64,000 nucleotides of DNA from Caloranaerobacter ferrireducens. GTDB taxonomy: Bacteria > Bacillota > Clostridia > Tissierellales > Thermohalobacteraceae. The stretch lies in NCBI RefSeq assembly GCF_001730685.1, contig NZ_MDJR01000001.1, positions 310,001 to 374,000 of the forward strand, read 5' to 3'. Position numbers and translations under genes: made by a program. Below the pieces are notes generated by a model that ran no database searches, was not told the DNA's origin, and saw only the letters and a program-made list of their open reading frames with translations. Positions 37,225-48,915 of this stretch are shown here, piece by piece; position 1 is the first letter of the stretch; each line of letters opens with the position of its first letter.

Positions 37225-37971
37225 ATGAGAAGACCTATAATAGCTGGAAACTGGAAAATGCATAATACTATTGAAGAAGGCATTAAGTTAGTTAGAGAAA
37301 TTAAAGATGTAGCTGATAATACAGATGTTGAAGTAGTTGTATGTGTACCTTTTACATCATTAAATGAAATAAAGAAAGAGCTTAAGGATACTAAAGTAAA
37401 ATTAGGAGCTCAAAATATGCACTGGGAAGAAAAAGGTGCGTTTACAGGAGAAATTTCTCCTGTAATGTTAAAAGAAATAGGAATTGATTATGTTATAATT
37501 GGTCACTCTGAAAGAAGACAATATTTCAATGAAACTGATGAGACTGTTAACAAAAAGGTGCTTTCAGCTTTAAAGTATGGGATAAAGCCTATTATTTGTG
37601 TTGGGGAAACTCTTGAGCAAAGAGAGAAGAATATAGAAAAAGATGTTGTTAGTAAGCAGGTTATCAAAGCATTAGAAAATGTAAGTGCTGAAGATATGCT
37701 TAATATAGTTATTGCTTATGAGCCTATTTGGGCAATAGGTACTGGAAGAACTGCTTCAAGTAAAGATGCAAATGATATGATTTTCTTTATTAGAGAGACA
37801 ATTAAAAATAAATATGGAGTAGATATTTCTGAAGAAGTAAGAATACAATATGGAGGTAGTGTAAAACCTCATAATATTACTGAGTTAATGAATGAATCCG
37901 ATATTGATGGAGCTTTGGTAGGCGGAGCAAGTCTAAAAGCAGAAGACTTTATTAATATTGTAAACTTTTAA
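37225..37971 (+). CDS. tpiA: Triosephosphate isomerase
   Basis: 248-residue TIM barrel. N-terminal GNWKMHNT, electrophilic His in IIGHSERR (about residues 92-99), catalytic Glu in [11 protein letters not shown] (about 163-173) and the phosphate loop GGSVKP and GALVGGASL are all there. It interconverts dihydroxyacetone phosphate and glyceraldehyde 3-phosphate. AAGGGGGAG precedes the ATG. Its stop codon overlaps the region of the gpmI ribosome binding site. Confidence 0.97.
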   Translation: MRRPIIAGNWKMHNTIEEGIKLVREIKDVADNTDVEVVVCVPFTSLNEIKKELKDTKVKLGAQNMHWEEKGAFTGEISPVMLKEIGIDYVIIGHSERRQYFNETDETVNKKVLSALKYGIKPIICVGETLEQREKNIEKDVVSKQVIKALENVSAEDMLNIVIAYEPIWAIGTGRTASSKDANDMIFFIRETIKNKYGVDISEEVRIQYGGSVKPHNITELMNESDIDGALVGGASLKAEDFINIVNF

Positions 37972-37985
37972 TGAGGAGGAAAAAA

Positions 37986-39518
37986 ATGACTAACAAACCA
38001 GTAGCTCTAATAATACTTGATGGCTGGGGAATAGGCAAGGACTATGAAGGAAATGCTATCTTGAAAGCTAACACACCTAATTACAAAATGTTATTAGAGA
38101 ATTACCCTAGTACCAAACTAGAAGCTAGTGGGCTTTCGGTAGGATTACCTGAAGGTCAAATGGGTAATTCAGAAGTAGGACATTTAAATATAGGTGCAGG
38201 TAGAATTATTTATCAAGAATTTACTAGAATAAGCAAAGCAATAGAAAATGGTGAATTTTTTGAAAAACAGGAGTTTATAAAAGCAGTTGAAAATGCTAAG
38301 AAGAACAATTCAAGCTTACACTTAATGGGTTTATTATCTGATGGTGGTGTTCACAGTCATAATACACATTTATATGCACTTTTAGAACTAGCACAAAAAT
38401 ATGGCTTAAAAGATGTATATATCCATTGTTTCTTGGATGGTAGAGATGTACCACCTAAAAGTGCTAAGAAATATATTGAGGAATTAGAAAATAAGCTTTC
38501 AGAATTAGGTGTTGGGAAAATAGCCACTATATCAGGTAGATATTATGCAATGGATAGAGATAAAAGATGGGATAGAACAAAGAAAACTTATGATGCTATG
38601 GTGCTAGGAAAAGGTAGAGTAGCTTCGACACCTATTGAAGCGTTAAATAAATCTTATGACGAAGATATAACAGATGAGTTTGTTATACCAACTGTTATAG
38701 TAAAAGACAATAATCCTATTAAAGTAATAGAGAATAATGATTCAATAATATTCTTCAATTTTAGACCAGATAGAGCTAGACAAATAACTAGAGCTTTTGT
38801 TGATGATGACTTTGATGGATTTGTTAGAGATAAAAAGGTAAATGTGTATTTTGTGTGTATGACTCAATATGATAAAACTATTAATAACGTAGAAATAGCA
38901 TATAAACCACAGGTTTATGTAAATACTTTAGGTGAATATTTAAGCAAAAAAGGATTAAAGCAGTTAAGGATAGCTGAAACTGAGAAATACGCTCATGTTA
39001 CTTTCTTTTTCAATGGTGGTGTAGAAAAACCAAATGAAGGAGAAGAAAGAGTATTGATTCCTTCACCTAAGGTTGCAACATACGATCTTAAACCTGAAAT
39101 GAGTGCAGTAGAAGTCAAAGAAGAAGTAATGAAGAGAATAAATGAAAATAAATATGATTTTATAGTTTTAAATTTTGCAAACCCAGATATGGTAGGTCAT
39201 ACAGGTAAATTTGAAGCAGCAGTTAAAGCTATTGAAACAATAGATGAATGTTTAGGGGATGTTGTTAAATTAATAGTGGAAAAGGGCGGTAAAGCCATTA
39301 TTACAGCTGACCATGGTAATGCTGAAGAAATGATAGATGAAAATACAGGTAAATCAATAACAGCTCACACTACAAACAAGGTTCCTTGTATAGTTATAGG
39401 TGAGGGAAATGTAAAATTAAGAGAAGGTATACTAGCTGATATTGCTCCAACTATACTTGATATGATGGGTATAGAAAAGCCAAACGAAATGACAGGACAG
39501 TCACTAATTGTCAGATAA
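37986..39518 (+). CDS. gpmI: 2,3-bisphosphoglycerate-independent phosphoglycerate mutase
   Basis: About 510 residues, alkaline-phosphatase superfamily, Mn-dependent. [18 protein letters not shown] near the N-terminus, the phosphoserine region [15 protein letters not shown] (about residues 57-71), [11 protein letters not shown], and the metal ligands in [10 protein letters not shown] (about 438-447) are visible. It converts 3- to 2-phosphoglycerate. ATG 37986 follows GAGGAGG; the ATG at 37971 overlaps the tpiA stop and lacks a site. Confidence 0.96.
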   Translation: MTNKPVALIILDGWGIGKDYEGNAILKANTPNYKMLLENYPSTKLEASGLSVGLPEGQMGNSEVGHLNIGAGRIIYQEFTRISKAIENGEFFEKQEFIKAVENAKKNNSSLHLMGLLSDGGVHSHNTHLYALLELAQKYGLKDVYIHCFLDGRDVPPKSAKKYIEELENKLSELGVGKIATISGRYYAMDRDKRWDRTKKTYDAMVLGKGRVASTPIEALNKSYDEDITDEFVIPTVIVKDNNPIKVIENNDSIIFFNFRPDRARQITRAFVDDDFDGFVRDKKVNVYFVCMTQYDKTINNVEIAYKPQVYVNTLGEYLSKKGLKQLRIAETEKYAHVTFFFNGGVEKPNEGEERVLIPSPKVATYDLKPEMSAVEVKEEVMKRINENKYDFIVLNFANPDMVGHTGKFEAAVKAIETIDECLGDVVKLIVEKGGKAIITADHGNAEEMIDENTGKSITAHTTNKVPCIVIGEGNVKLREGILADIAPTILDMMGIEKPNEMTGQSLIVR

Positions 39519-39596
39519 AGTAGCTATACTAGATACTTGTCTATAAGTTATTAACAACTATAGATTAAAAACTATTAACTAATAACTAAAATATAA

Positions 39597-40907
<1,311 letters not shown>

Positions 40908-40942
40908 TTACTTTAGTGAATATAAAAGAAATTTTTGCCAAT

Positions 40943-40976
40943 AATAAGGGTAGGTATATGCTACCCTTATTTATTT
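40943..40976 (+). terminator. Terminator after eno
   Basis: AATAAGGGTAG / CTACCCTTATT stem, loop GTATATG, with a short T-rich tail. Confidence 0.8.
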
Positions 40977-41050
40977 GAACAAATTTATTGATTTTATTAA
41001 TATCCTATGTTAAAATAGCTTTGTTAATTATTAGGTGGGGAGGTGTAAGG

Positions 41051-41281
41051 GTGAAGATACTATTTACTATACTAATTTTAGTTTCAAGTTTAGTTTTAAT
41101 AGCAAGTATATTATTACAATCTGGTAAAAGCGCTGGCTTATCAGGAACTATAGCTGGTGGTGCTGAAAGTATATGGGGAAAAAATAAAGGTAGAACTTAT
41201 GAAGGAATACTAAGTAAAGTTACTAGTATTTCAGCTATTATTTTCGTATTATCTGCATTAGTACTTGCAGCTTTACAATAA
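41051..41281 (+). CDS. secG: Preprotein translocase subunit SecG
   Basis: 76-residue SecG. Two hydrophobic segments (about residues 3-20 and 55-74) flank the conserved loop [19 protein letters not shown]. It assists SecYE in protein export. GTG 41051 follows GGGAGGTG; longer readings from 40988 would add an unrelated N-terminus. Placement after eno and ahead of rnr-smpB-ssrA is the usual Firmicute order, here interrupted by several inserted genes. Confidence 0.9.
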   Translation: MKILFTILILVSSLVLIASILLQSGKSAGLSGTIAGGAESIWGKNKGRTYEGILSKVTSISAIIFVLSALVLAALQ

Positions 41282-41306
41282 AAAATTAAATAAGGGAGGT
41301 ATTAAA

Positions 41307-43313
41307 TTGAATATAATAGTGCCTATAATTGGTGTTGTAGCATTAATTTTTGCTTACTACAAAGCAGCTTCAATTAATAAAGTAGATGTTGGAACTGATA
41401 AAATGAAAGAAATATCTTCCTACATACAGGAAGGAGCAATGGCATTTTTATCAAGAGAGTATAAGACACTTGTAATTTTCGTTGCAATATTATTTGTAAT
41501 TTTAGGGGTTGGTATAGGCTGGTATACAGCAATTTGTTTCATTATAGGTGCAGTATTTTCTGCTTTAGCAGGATTCTTTGGAATGAGAGTTGCTACTAAA
41601 GCAAATGTAAGAACTGCAAATGCAGCAAAAGAGTCAGGAATGAACAAAGCTTTAGATGTAGCATTCTCAGGTGGAGCAGTTATGGGAATGGCAGTTGTTG
41701 GATTAGGTTTATTAGGTGTTGGATCTTTATATTTAATATTTAAAGATCCTGCGATAATTACAGGTTTTGGTTTGGGAGCATCATCAATAGCTCTATTCGG
41801 TCGTGTTGGTGGTGGAATCTATACTAAGGCTGCAGACGTTGGAGCGGACTTAGTTGGTAAAGTAGAAGCTGGTATACCTGAAGACGACCCAAGAAACCCT
41901 GCTGTTATTGCTGATAACGTTGGTGACAATGTTGGGGACGTTGCAGGTATGGGTGCTGACTTGTTCGAATCATATGTAGGTTCTATAATTTCAGCAATTA
42001 CATTAGGATTATTAGCTTTTGATATAAATGGCGCATTATATCCATTATTCTTAGCAAGTACAGGTATAGTAGCATCTATTATTGGTACATTTTTTGTTAG
42101 AGGAAAAGAAGATTCAGATCCACACAAAGCTTTAAAAATGGGTACTTATGTTAGTGGAATAATTACGATTGTAGTTGCATTTTTCCTAAGCAATTCATTA
42201 CTTGGTTCACTTAAGCCATTTGCAGCAATTGTAACTGGTTTAATCGTAGGTATCATTATAGGACAACTTACAGAGTATTATACTTCAGGAGATTTTAAAC
42301 CAGTAAGAAAAATTGCAGATCAATCAGAAACAGGAAGCGCAACTAACATTATTAGCGGTTTAGCTGTAGGTATGTTATCAACAGCTCTTCCAATTTTAGT
42401 TATCGCTGTAGGTATCCTAATAGCTTTCTACGCTAGTGGTGGAGCAGTTAGTGCAAGTGAAGGACTATACGGTATTGCATTAGCTGCGGTAGGTATGCTA
42501 TCAACTGCTGCTATGACAATTGCAGTTGACGCTTACGGACCAATTGCTGACAATGCTGGTGGTATTGCAGAAATGTGTGAGCTACCAAAAGAAGTGCGTA
42601 ATATAACTGATAAACTAGATGCAGTAGGAAATACTACAGCTGCTATAGGTAAAGGGTTTGCTATAGGTTCAGCAGCTCTTACAGCATTGGCGTTATTCGC
42701 TTCATATACTCAAGCAGTTAAATTAGCTAGTATAGATTTAACAAACCCAACAGTTATTGCAGGTTTATTAATAGGTGGAATGCTACCATTCTTATTCTCA
42801 GCAATAACTATGGAAGCAGTAGGTAAGGCTGCATTCAGTATGATAGAAGAGGTTAGAAGACAATTTAGAACTATACCAGGTATTATGGAAGGTAAAGCTA
42901 AACCTGAGTATAAGAGATGTGTTGATATCAGTACAGCTGCTGCATTAAGAGAAATGATGGTTCCAGGCTTATTAGCAGTACTTGCTCCAGTTTTAACAGG
43001 AATAATCTTAGGAACAGAAGCTCTAGGAGGCCTTTTAGCAGGTGCTTTAGTTACTGGTGTTCTTATGGCAATCTTCATGGCTAATTCAGGTGGAGCATGG
43101 GATAATGCTAAGAAATATATAGAAGAAGGACATCATGGTGGTAAAGGTAGTGAGGCTCATAAAGCAGCAGTTGTTGGAGATACTGTCGGTGATCCATTCA
43201 AAGATACTTCAGGACCATCTATAAATATATTAATTAAGCTTATGACTATTGTTGCTTTAGTATTCGCACCATTATTCTTAAAGTTTGGTGGTTTAATAAC
43301 AAAATTATTCTAG
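41307..43313 (+). CDS. hppA: Membrane-bound K+-dependent pyrophosphatase (ion pump)
   Basis: About 668 residues and about 16 membrane segments. The PPi-binding [20 protein letters not shown] (about residues 174-193) and [19 protein letters not shown] are diagnostic. [12 protein letters not shown] carries Ala at the position that marks K+-dependent members (Lys in K+-independent ones). It hydrolyses PPi and pumps Na+ or H+; which ion cannot be read safely here. The start is TTG 41307 with AAGGGAGG upstream. Confidence 0.93.
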   Translation: MNIIVPIIGVVALIFAYYKAASINKVDVGTDKMKEISSYIQEGAMAFLSREYKTLVIFVAILFVILGVGIGWYTAICFIIGAVFSALAGFFGMRVATKANVRTANAAKESGMNKALDVAFSGGAVMGMAVVGLGLLGVGSLYLIFKDPAIITGFGLGASSIALFGRVGGGIYTKAADVGADLVGKVEAGIPEDDPRNPAVIADNVGDNVGDVAGMGADLFESYVGSIISAITLGLLAFDINGALYPLFLASTGIVASIIGTFFVRGKEDSDPHKALKMGTYVSGIITIVVAFFLSNSLLGSLKPFAAIVTGLIVGIIIGQLTEYYTSGDFKPVRKIADQSETGSATNIISGLAVGMLSTALPILVIAVGILIAFYASGGAVSASEGLYGIALAAVGMLSTAAMTIAVDAYGPIADNAGGIAEMCELPKEVRNITDKLDAVGNTTAAIGKGFAIGSAALTALALFASYTQAVKLASIDLTNPTVIAGLLIGGMLPFLFSAITMEAVGKAAFSMIEEVRRQFRTIPGIMEGKAKPEYKRCVDISTAAALREMMVPGLLAVLAPVLTGIILGTEALGGLLAGALVTGVLMAIFMANSGGAWDNAKKYIEEGHHGGKGSEAHKAAVVGDTVGDPFKDTSGPSINILIKLMTIVALVFAPLFLKFGGLITKLF

Positions 43314-43317
43314 CAAA

Positions 43318-43351
43318 AAAACCCTTCTCTTTTAGAGAAGGGTTTTTTTTT
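43318..43351 (+). terminator. Terminator after hppA
   Basis: AACCCTTCTC / GAGAAGGGTT stem followed by T8. Confidence 0.88.
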
Positions 43352-43360
43352 AGTAAAGCC

Positions 43361-43593
43361 GATAGTTAAATTACTTATGAAAATAATACTCATGCGAAAG
43401 AATTTAGAAAAAACTTTAGGCTCAAATTTTTAGAAAATCCTAACGCACCTAATCAAGACATCCTGTCTTGTAGGATGCTAGTTTGACATCCTGTCAAACC
43501 TACGGATTTTTTTTAAAATTTTTACCTAGTTTTTTCAACTAAATTCTTTAAGCATTCGCTTATATTTTCATAATTATATAAAGTTTGTCTACA
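43361..43593 (-). repeat. Family 1 structured repeat, copy D
   Basis: Same subfamily as copies C and F. Minus strand: TGTAGACAAACTT at the left end, GTTTGACA/TGTCAAAC first hairpin, CAAGACAGGATGTCTTG second hairpin, GATTAGGTGCGTTAGGAT, and outer arms AAAGAATTTAG with CTAAATTCTTT. It sits just after the hppA terminator. The rest of the 43314-43732 gap holds a GACTATCGACTAA-type low-complexity string at about 43600-43640 and nothing else I can name. Confidence 0.85.
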
Positions 43594-43732
43594 GTTTAAG
43601 TTATTAGCTTATTAACTAACGACTATCGACTAATATAAAAAGTTTTGGTATACTTAAATAAGTAATTAGTTATAATCAAGTAGATGAACATAATAATATG
43701 TAATAGAAATTTTAAACAGTAGGGTGATATAG

Positions 43733-44506
43733 ATGAAAATAAACATTGATGGTTTAACAATAAATTATAAGTGTGAAGGAGAAGGAAAAAACATACTTCT
43801 ATTACACGGATGGGGTGGAAATATAGATAGTTTTCTACCAGTCTTTAATCATTTAAAAAATAGATTTAGAGTTTACGCAATAGATTTTCCAGGGTTCGGT
43901 GAGAGTCAGCAGCCTAATGAAGTATGGGGAGTTTATGATTATGCTAGGCTGACAAAAAAATTTATTGACAAAATGAATATGAAAGAAGTTATATTAATAG
44001 GGCATTCTTTTGGAGGCAGAGTTTCAATAGTTTTAGCTAATAAATATCCCGAACTCATAAAAAAAATGATATTAGTTGATAGTGCTGGTTTAATACCGAA
44101 GAGAACTTTGAAGTATTATATTAAAGTTTATACTTTTAAGACTTTAAAGCTTTTATACAGGTTGCTATTCTTTTGGAAAGATAAAGAAAAAGCTATGGAA
44201 AGGTTTTATAAAAAATTCGGTTCCAAAGATTATCAACAAGCTGGTGATATGAGAAAAATTTTAGTAAAGGTTGTTAATGAAGATTTGAAATCTTTACTTA
44301 GAGGGATAAAAGCTTCTACTTTACTGATATGGGGTGAAAATGACGAAGCAACCCCTGTTTATATGGGTAAGATTATGGAAAAGGAAATTGAAGATAGTGG
44401 TTTAGTTGTTTTGAAAAATGCAGGGCATTTTTCATATCTTGACCAATATAATAGATTTATAGTAATTGTTGATAAGTTCTTAGAGGAGAGTGGATTAAAT
44501 GGATAA
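43733..44506 (+). CDS. Alpha/beta hydrolase
   Basis: 257-residue alpha/beta-hydrolase. HGWGGNIDSF forms the oxyanion loop, GHSFGGRV (about residues 91-98) the nucleophile elbow with Ser about 93, LIWGENDEATP the acid region, and NAGHFSYLDQ (about 235-244) the catalytic His. The substrate is unknown. It overlaps the next gene, a MurF-like ligase, by 8 nt, so it is probably translated with it; a role in envelope metabolism is possible. AGGGTGATATAG precedes the ATG. Confidence 0.8.
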   Translation: MKINIDGLTINYKCEGEGKNILLLHGWGGNIDSFLPVFNHLKNRFRVYAIDFPGFGESQQPNEVWGVYDYARLTKKFIDKMNMKEVILIGHSFGGRVSIVLANKYPELIKKMILVDSAGLIPKRTLKYYIKVYTFKTLKLLYRLLFFWKDKEKAMERFYKKFGSKDYQQAGDMRKILVKVVNEDLKSLLRGIKASTLLIWGENDEATPVYMGKIMEKEIEDSGLVVLKNAGHFSYLDQYNRFIVIVDKFLEESGLNG

Positions 44507-46148
44507 AATATTTTGGCAATTAAGTTTTGTCCTGACATTTGGAGTTTGGGCTTTTGCTGTATATCATAGAAGTAAGTATTTTTTACATATGATACAACTT
44601 GAAGGGTATAAAAATAATAATTTTAAAAAATGGATTAATGAATTTAACTATAAAACCTTTTCTAACAAACAGAAATATACATTCTTCAGTATTGTGATAA
44701 TTACAGTTATTTATATTATCTCTTCAATTATCGTTAAAACTGATATTTTATTAAGTATATTTATGTTGATTTGGATAAGCGGCATAATTTATTCAATTGA
44801 ATTTAAAAAAGAGAAAGCGAAAAAAGAATTAGTATTTACTAAAAGAGCAAAAAGATTGTTTATTTCAAACTTTGTAGTAATAATAATTGAAATTTTGATA
44901 GCAAATATTATTTTAATAATGCTACTTTATGATAAGTACTATACTTATCCTTTAGTTTTGTTTTTGTTAAGCACTATATATTACTTTGAACCATATAATA
45001 TGATATTGGCTAATATATTAGTGGCTCCAATAGAAAAGAAGATTAATAAATATTACTACGACAAAGCTTACGATAAAGTAAGAACTTTTAAAGATTTAAA
45101 AATTGTAGGAATTACAGGAAGTTTTGGAAAGACAAGTACGAAATTTATAACATCAACGATTTTACAAGAAAAGTATAAAGTATTAAAAACACCAGAAAGT
45201 TATAATACTCCAATGGGTATCAGTAAAGTTATTAATAATGATTTGACTAATGAGTATGAAGTTTTTGTTGTAGAGATGGGAGCAAGGAATATAGGTGATA
45301 TTAAGGAAGTAGCTAGACTCGCAAATCCTAAAATAGGAGTTTTAACAGCTATAGGGCCTACTCATTTAGAAACGTTTAAGAATGTAGAAAACATAATGAA
45401 AACTAAGTATGAATTAATCGAAGAATTGCCACCAGAAGGTATTGCGATTTTTAATTATGATAATAAATATATTAGAAAGCTTGCTGATAAAACTTTTAAG
45501 GAAAAGATATTATACGGAATGGAAGATATTGAAAAATTAGATATTTATGCTACAGATTTAGAAGTATCAGAGTTTGGTTCTAGCTTCATACTTAATGATA
45601 GAGAAGGAAATTCTATCAAGTGTAAAACAAAATTGCTTGGCAAACATAATATACAGAACTTACTTGCAGGAGCTGCTGTTGCTAGAGCTTTAGGATTGAC
45701 TTTAGATGAGATAGCTAGAGGTATAGAAAAAGTAGAACCTGTTCCACATAGATTACAACTGATAAATCCAGGTACTGGGGTTATTGTTATTGATGACGCA
45801 TTTAATTCTAATCCTGTAGGAGCAAAAGCTGCACTTGATGTGATTAATCAGTTTAAAAATAGAAGAAAAATAATAGTAACTCCTGGTATGGTTGAGTTAG
45901 GAGAGCAAGAGGCTGAAGCTAATAAAGAGTTCGGTAAAAATATAGCTAACGTATGCGACTATGTAATTCTTATTGGACAAAATAGAACAAAACCGATTTT
46001 CGATGGATTAAGAGAAATGAATTATAGTAAAGATAATATTTTTGTAGTTAATACATTAAACGAAGCTACTATAAAATTACAGGAGTTAGTGAAACCTGGC
46101 GACGTAGTTTTATTTGAAAATGATTTACCAGATACATACAATGAGTAA
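44499..46148 (+). CDS. murF: MurF-like Mur ligase with N-terminal membrane domain
   Basis: 549 residues. The first about 185 form a membrane domain with roughly five hydrophobic segments; the rest is a Mur ligase. ATP-binding GITGSFGKTSTK lies near residues 204-215, and VEMGARNIGDI, TAIGPTHLETF and DDAFNSNPVGAKAALD are MurF-type motifs. MurF adds D-Ala-D-Ala to UDP-MurNAc-tripeptide, and a D-Ala-D-Ala ligase follows 115 nt later. The membrane domain is not part of classical MurF, so this may be a paralogue with a related acceptor. Confidence 0.8.
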   Translation: MDKIFWQLSFVLTFGVWAFAVYHRSKYFLHMIQLEGYKNNNFKKWINEFNYKTFSNKQKYTFFSIVIITVIYIISSIIVKTDILLSIFMLIWISGIIYSIEFKKEKAKKELVFTKRAKRLFISNFVVIIIEILIANIILIMLLYDKYYTYPLVLFLLSTIYYFEPYNMILANILVAPIEKKINKYYYDKAYDKVRTFKDLKIVGITGSFGKTSTKFITSTILQEKYKVLKTPESYNTPMGISKVINNDLTNEYEVFVVEMGARNIGDIKEVARLANPKIGVLTAIGPTHLETFKNVENIMKTKYELIEELPPEGIAIFNYDNKYIRKLADKTFKEKILYGMEDIEKLDIYATDLEVSEFGSSFILNDREGNSIKCKTKLLGKHNIQNLLAGAAVARALGLTLDEIARGIEKVEPVPHRLQLINPGTGVIVIDDAFNSNPVGAKAALDVINQFKNRRKIIVTPGMVELGEQEAEANKEFGKNIANVCDYVILIGQNRTKPIFDGLREMNYSKDNIFVVNTLNEATIKLQELVKPGDVVLFENDLPDTYNE

Positions 46149-46170
46149 TCATTTGATTTTAGGTAATGTC

Positions 46171-46250
46171 AAATGTTTTATGAAAACTTATTCTTTTGAT
46201 TATTAATTTGACGAATAGCGAATGGCGAATGACTATTGACGATAATTTTT
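46171..46250 (+). repeat. Family 3 intergenic repeat upstream of ddl
   Basis: TTTTATGAAAACTT followed by ATTCTTTTG...GACGAAT and the tail GCGAATGGCGAATGAC, ending just before AGGAGGG of ddl. Third member of the family at 24171 and 35927. Confidence 0.55.
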
Positions 46251-46263
46251 AGGAGGGTTTTTT

Positions 46264-47430
46264 ATGAAAAAAAGAGTAGGTGTAATTTTTGGTGGCAGAA
46301 GTGTTGAGCATGAAGTGTCCGTTATAACAGGGTTACAAGTTATAGAAAATATTGATAAGTCAAAATATGAAGTTATACCAATATATATAGATAAAGAAGG
46401 TAAGTGGCTTATTGGTGACTCATTAAGCAAATTTGAAAACTTTAAAAATAAAGATTTTAAGAATGTCAGAGAGGTAGTTATAACTCCAAACTACAATAAC
46501 CATAAAATATACTCTCATCCAGAGAAAACTAATTTTTTTAGCAAGAAAATTTTAGAAACTTTAGATGTAATTTTTCCTGCAGTTCATGGGACTAATGGAG
46601 AAGATGGTACATTGCAGGGGTTATTTGAATTAATGAATATACCTTATGTAGGAGGTAGTGTATTAGCTTCATCTGTTGGAATGGATAAAGTTATGATGAA
46701 GTCTGTTTTTAAGTCATATGAGTTGCCAATGGTTGATTATATTTGGTTTTACAGAAGTAGATGGGAAGAAGATAAGGAAAAATTAATTGAAGATATAGAA
46801 AATACATTAGGATATCCAGTTTTTGTGAAACCTGCTAATTTAGGTTCAAGTATTGGAATTTCTAAAGCTAAGGATAGAGAAAATCTGATAGAAGCAGTAG
46901 AAGTAGCTATTAGATATGATAGAAAGATAATTGTGGAAAAAGGGGTAGAAAAACCTAGAGAAATAAATTGTTCAGTTATTGGATATGATGATAAATTAAA
47001 AACTTCAGTTTGTGAGGAACCTGTTGGTTGGGAAGAATTATTATCATTTGAAGACAAGTATATTAAGAGTAATACTAAAGGAACTAAAAATGGCAGGAGA
47101 ATAATACCAGCGGATATACCTGATGATATTAAGGTTAAAATAGAAGAATTAGCGAAAAAAGCTTTTATGGCAATCGACTGCAGAGGTATAGCAAGAATTG
47201 ACTTTTTATTGGATGATAAAAATAATATATATGTAAATGAGATTAATACAATGCCTGGTTCAATAGCTTATTATCTATGGGAGCCAAAGGGTATATCGTT
47301 TAAAGAACTTATAAATGAGCTAATAGAGATTGCAATAAAGAGCCATGATGAAAAAAATAAAAATATGTATTCCTATGATGTCAATTTGTTTAATAAAATA
47401 GATTTTCAAAATGAAGGTAGTAAAATATAG
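46264..47430 (+). CDS. ddl: D-alanine--D-alanine ligase
   Basis: 388 residues, ATP-grasp fold. N-terminal GVIFGGRSVEHEVSVITG (about residues 6-23), HGTNGEDGTLQGL (about 109-121), the ATP-grasp KPANLGSSIGISKA (about 190-203) and the C-terminal ARIDFLL...VNEINTMPGS (about 314-336) are diagnostic. It makes the peptidoglycan dipeptide used by MurF. AGGAGGG precedes ATG 46264. Confidence 0.95.
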   Translation: MKKRVGVIFGGRSVEHEVSVITGLQVIENIDKSKYEVIPIYIDKEGKWLIGDSLSKFENFKNKDFKNVREVVITPNYNNHKIYSHPEKTNFFSKKILETLDVIFPAVHGTNGEDGTLQGLFELMNIPYVGGSVLASSVGMDKVMMKSVFKSYELPMVDYIWFYRSRWEEDKEKLIEDIENTLGYPVFVKPANLGSSIGISKAKDRENLIEAVEVAIRYDRKIIVEKGVEKPREINCSVIGYDDKLKTSVCEEPVGWEELLSFEDKYIKSNTKGTKNGRRIIPADIPDDIKVKIEELAKKAFMAIDCRGIARIDFLLDDKNNIYVNEINTMPGSIAYYLWEPKGISFKELINELIEIAIKSHDEKNKNMYSYDVNLFNKIDFQNEGSKI

Positions 47431-47441
47431 CATTAATTATG

Positions 47442-47472
47442 ATTGGGGCTGATAACAGTCCCAATTTTTTTT
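47442..47472 (+). terminator. Terminator after ddl
   Basis: ATTGGGGCTG / CAGTCCCAAT stem with ATAA loop, followed by T8. Confidence 0.85.
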
Positions 47473-47572
47473 AGATGACAGCTATTAACCATTATTTGTT
47501 TAAAATTAAATCTTTATGCAAACAAAATATGCTATAATATGGAATAGAAACAAATAAAGGTTGGTGTTAAAA

Positions 47573-48328
47573 ATGAAATATTTGCATGATAATGCTAAGG
47601 CATTTTATTTTAGAGGAAACAATATTGGCTGTTTATTAATTCATGGTTTTACAGGTTCTCCAGCAGAAATGAGACTATTAGGAGAATTTCTAAATAAGCA
47701 AGGCTGTACAGTAAAAGGGGTATTGCTTAAAGGGCATGGAACTACAGTTGAAGACATGGAACAGACTACTTGGAAAGATTGGTTATCATCGGCAGAAGTA
47801 GAGTTGATAGATTTGATGCATAAATGTGATAAGGTAGTTGTAATTGGATTATCGATGGGTGGAATTATAGCACTTAAATTAGCAGAAAGGTTCAATGTAG
47901 ATGCAGTAGTTAGCATTGCTGCACCTATAAAAATAGTAAATAGAAAAGTGTATTTTGCAAGAGTAATCAAGTATTTTAAAAAATATATACCAAAGCCTGA
48001 GAAAAAATTTGATGATGATCTAAAAGATTACTGTATAAGTTACGATAGGACACCAGTAGCTGCAATTCCTCATTTATTAAAATTAATCAGAATTACTAAG
48101 AGAAGATTAAGAAAAATTAAGTCTCCAATACTTATAATTCAATCAAAAAATGACAAAACTGTAAGATATGAAAGTGCTGAATATATTTTTGAAAAAGTTG
48201 GTTCTGAGCTTAAAAAATTAGTATATTTAAAAGAAAGTGGTCATGTAGTAACTTTAGATTTAGAAAGAGAAAAAGTATTTAATGAAATTAAAAAATTTTT
48301 AATTGAAATAAACTTATTAAAAATTTGA
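47573..48328 (+). CDS. Alpha/beta hydrolase, carboxylesterase (YvaK/Est30-like)
   Basis: 251 residues. CLLIHGFTGSPAEMRLLGEFL near the N-terminus is the hallmark of the Est30/YvaK carboxylesterases. The nucleophile elbow is GLSMGGII (Ser about residue 94), the acid lies in IIQSKNDKTV and the His in ESGHVVTLD. In Bacillus the yvaK gene lies between secG and rnr, the same neighbourhood as here. ATG 47573 follows AAAGGTTGG; a -10 TATAAT lies at 47533. Confidence 0.85.
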   Translation: MKYLHDNAKAFYFRGNNIGCLLIHGFTGSPAEMRLLGEFLNKQGCTVKGVLLKGHGTTVEDMEQTTWKDWLSSAEVELIDLMHKCDKVVVIGLSMGGIIALKLAERFNVDAVVSIAAPIKIVNRKVYFARVIKYFKKYIPKPEKKFDDDLKDYCISYDRTPVAAIPHLLKLIRITKRRLRKIKSPILIIQSKNDKTVRYESAEYIFEKVGSELKKLVYLKESGHVVTLDLEREKVFNEIKKFLIEINLLKI

Positions 48329-48343
48329 ATGGGGGGTATTCTA

Positions 48344-48895
48344 ATGAATAGAATAGAAGCTTTAAAACATGTAAATGCTAATGTAAAAAATAAGAATTTA
48401 ATTAAACATATGTTAGCTACAGAAGCAGTTATGAAAGGATTAGCAAGGAAATTAAAACAAGATGAAGAAAAATGGGGGATTGCGGGACTATTGCATGATA
48501 TAGATTATGAAAAGACAGCTAAGAATCCGGAAAAGCACAGTCTAATTGGTGCAGAAATGTTAGAAAAGTTAGGTTATGATCATGATATAGTTTATGCAGT
48601 AAAGGTGCATAATGATATGCATGGTTTAAAAAGAAATAGTTTAATGGATAAAGCACTATACTCAAGTGACCCATTAACAGGGCTAATAGTTGCAGCAGCT
48701 TTAATATCACCTGAAAAGAAATTAAATAAAATTGATACAAAATTTGTGCTAAACAGATTTAAAGAAAAATCTTTTGCAAAAGGTGCAAATAGAGATCAAA
48801 TTGCTGCTTGTAAAGAATTAGGTTTAGAGTTAGAAGAATTTATTGAAATAGGTTTAAGTTCTATGCAAGAAATTTCAGAAGAATTAGGATTGTAA
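48344..48895 (+). CDS. HD-domain phosphohydrolase
   Basis: 183-residue HD-superfamily metal-dependent phosphohydrolase. The HD pair is in GLLHDIDYEKT (about residues 47-57), an upstream His is in KHMLATEAVM and downstream VKVHNDMHG may supply another ligand. The substrate is probably a nucleotide but is unknown. ATG 48344 follows GGGGGG. It ends 20 nt before rnr, with which it is probably co-transcribed. Confidence 0.82.
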   Translation: MNRIEALKHVNANVKNKNLIKHMLATEAVMKGLARKLKQDEEKWGIAGLLHDIDYEKTAKNPEKHSLIGAEMLEKLGYDHDIVYAVKVHNDMHGLKRNSLMDKALYSSDPLTGLIVAAALISPEKKLNKIDTKFVLNRFKEKSFAKGANRDQIAACKELGLELEEFIEIGLSSMQEISEELGL

Positions 48896-48915
48896 TAGTT
48901 TGGAGGTATTGTGTT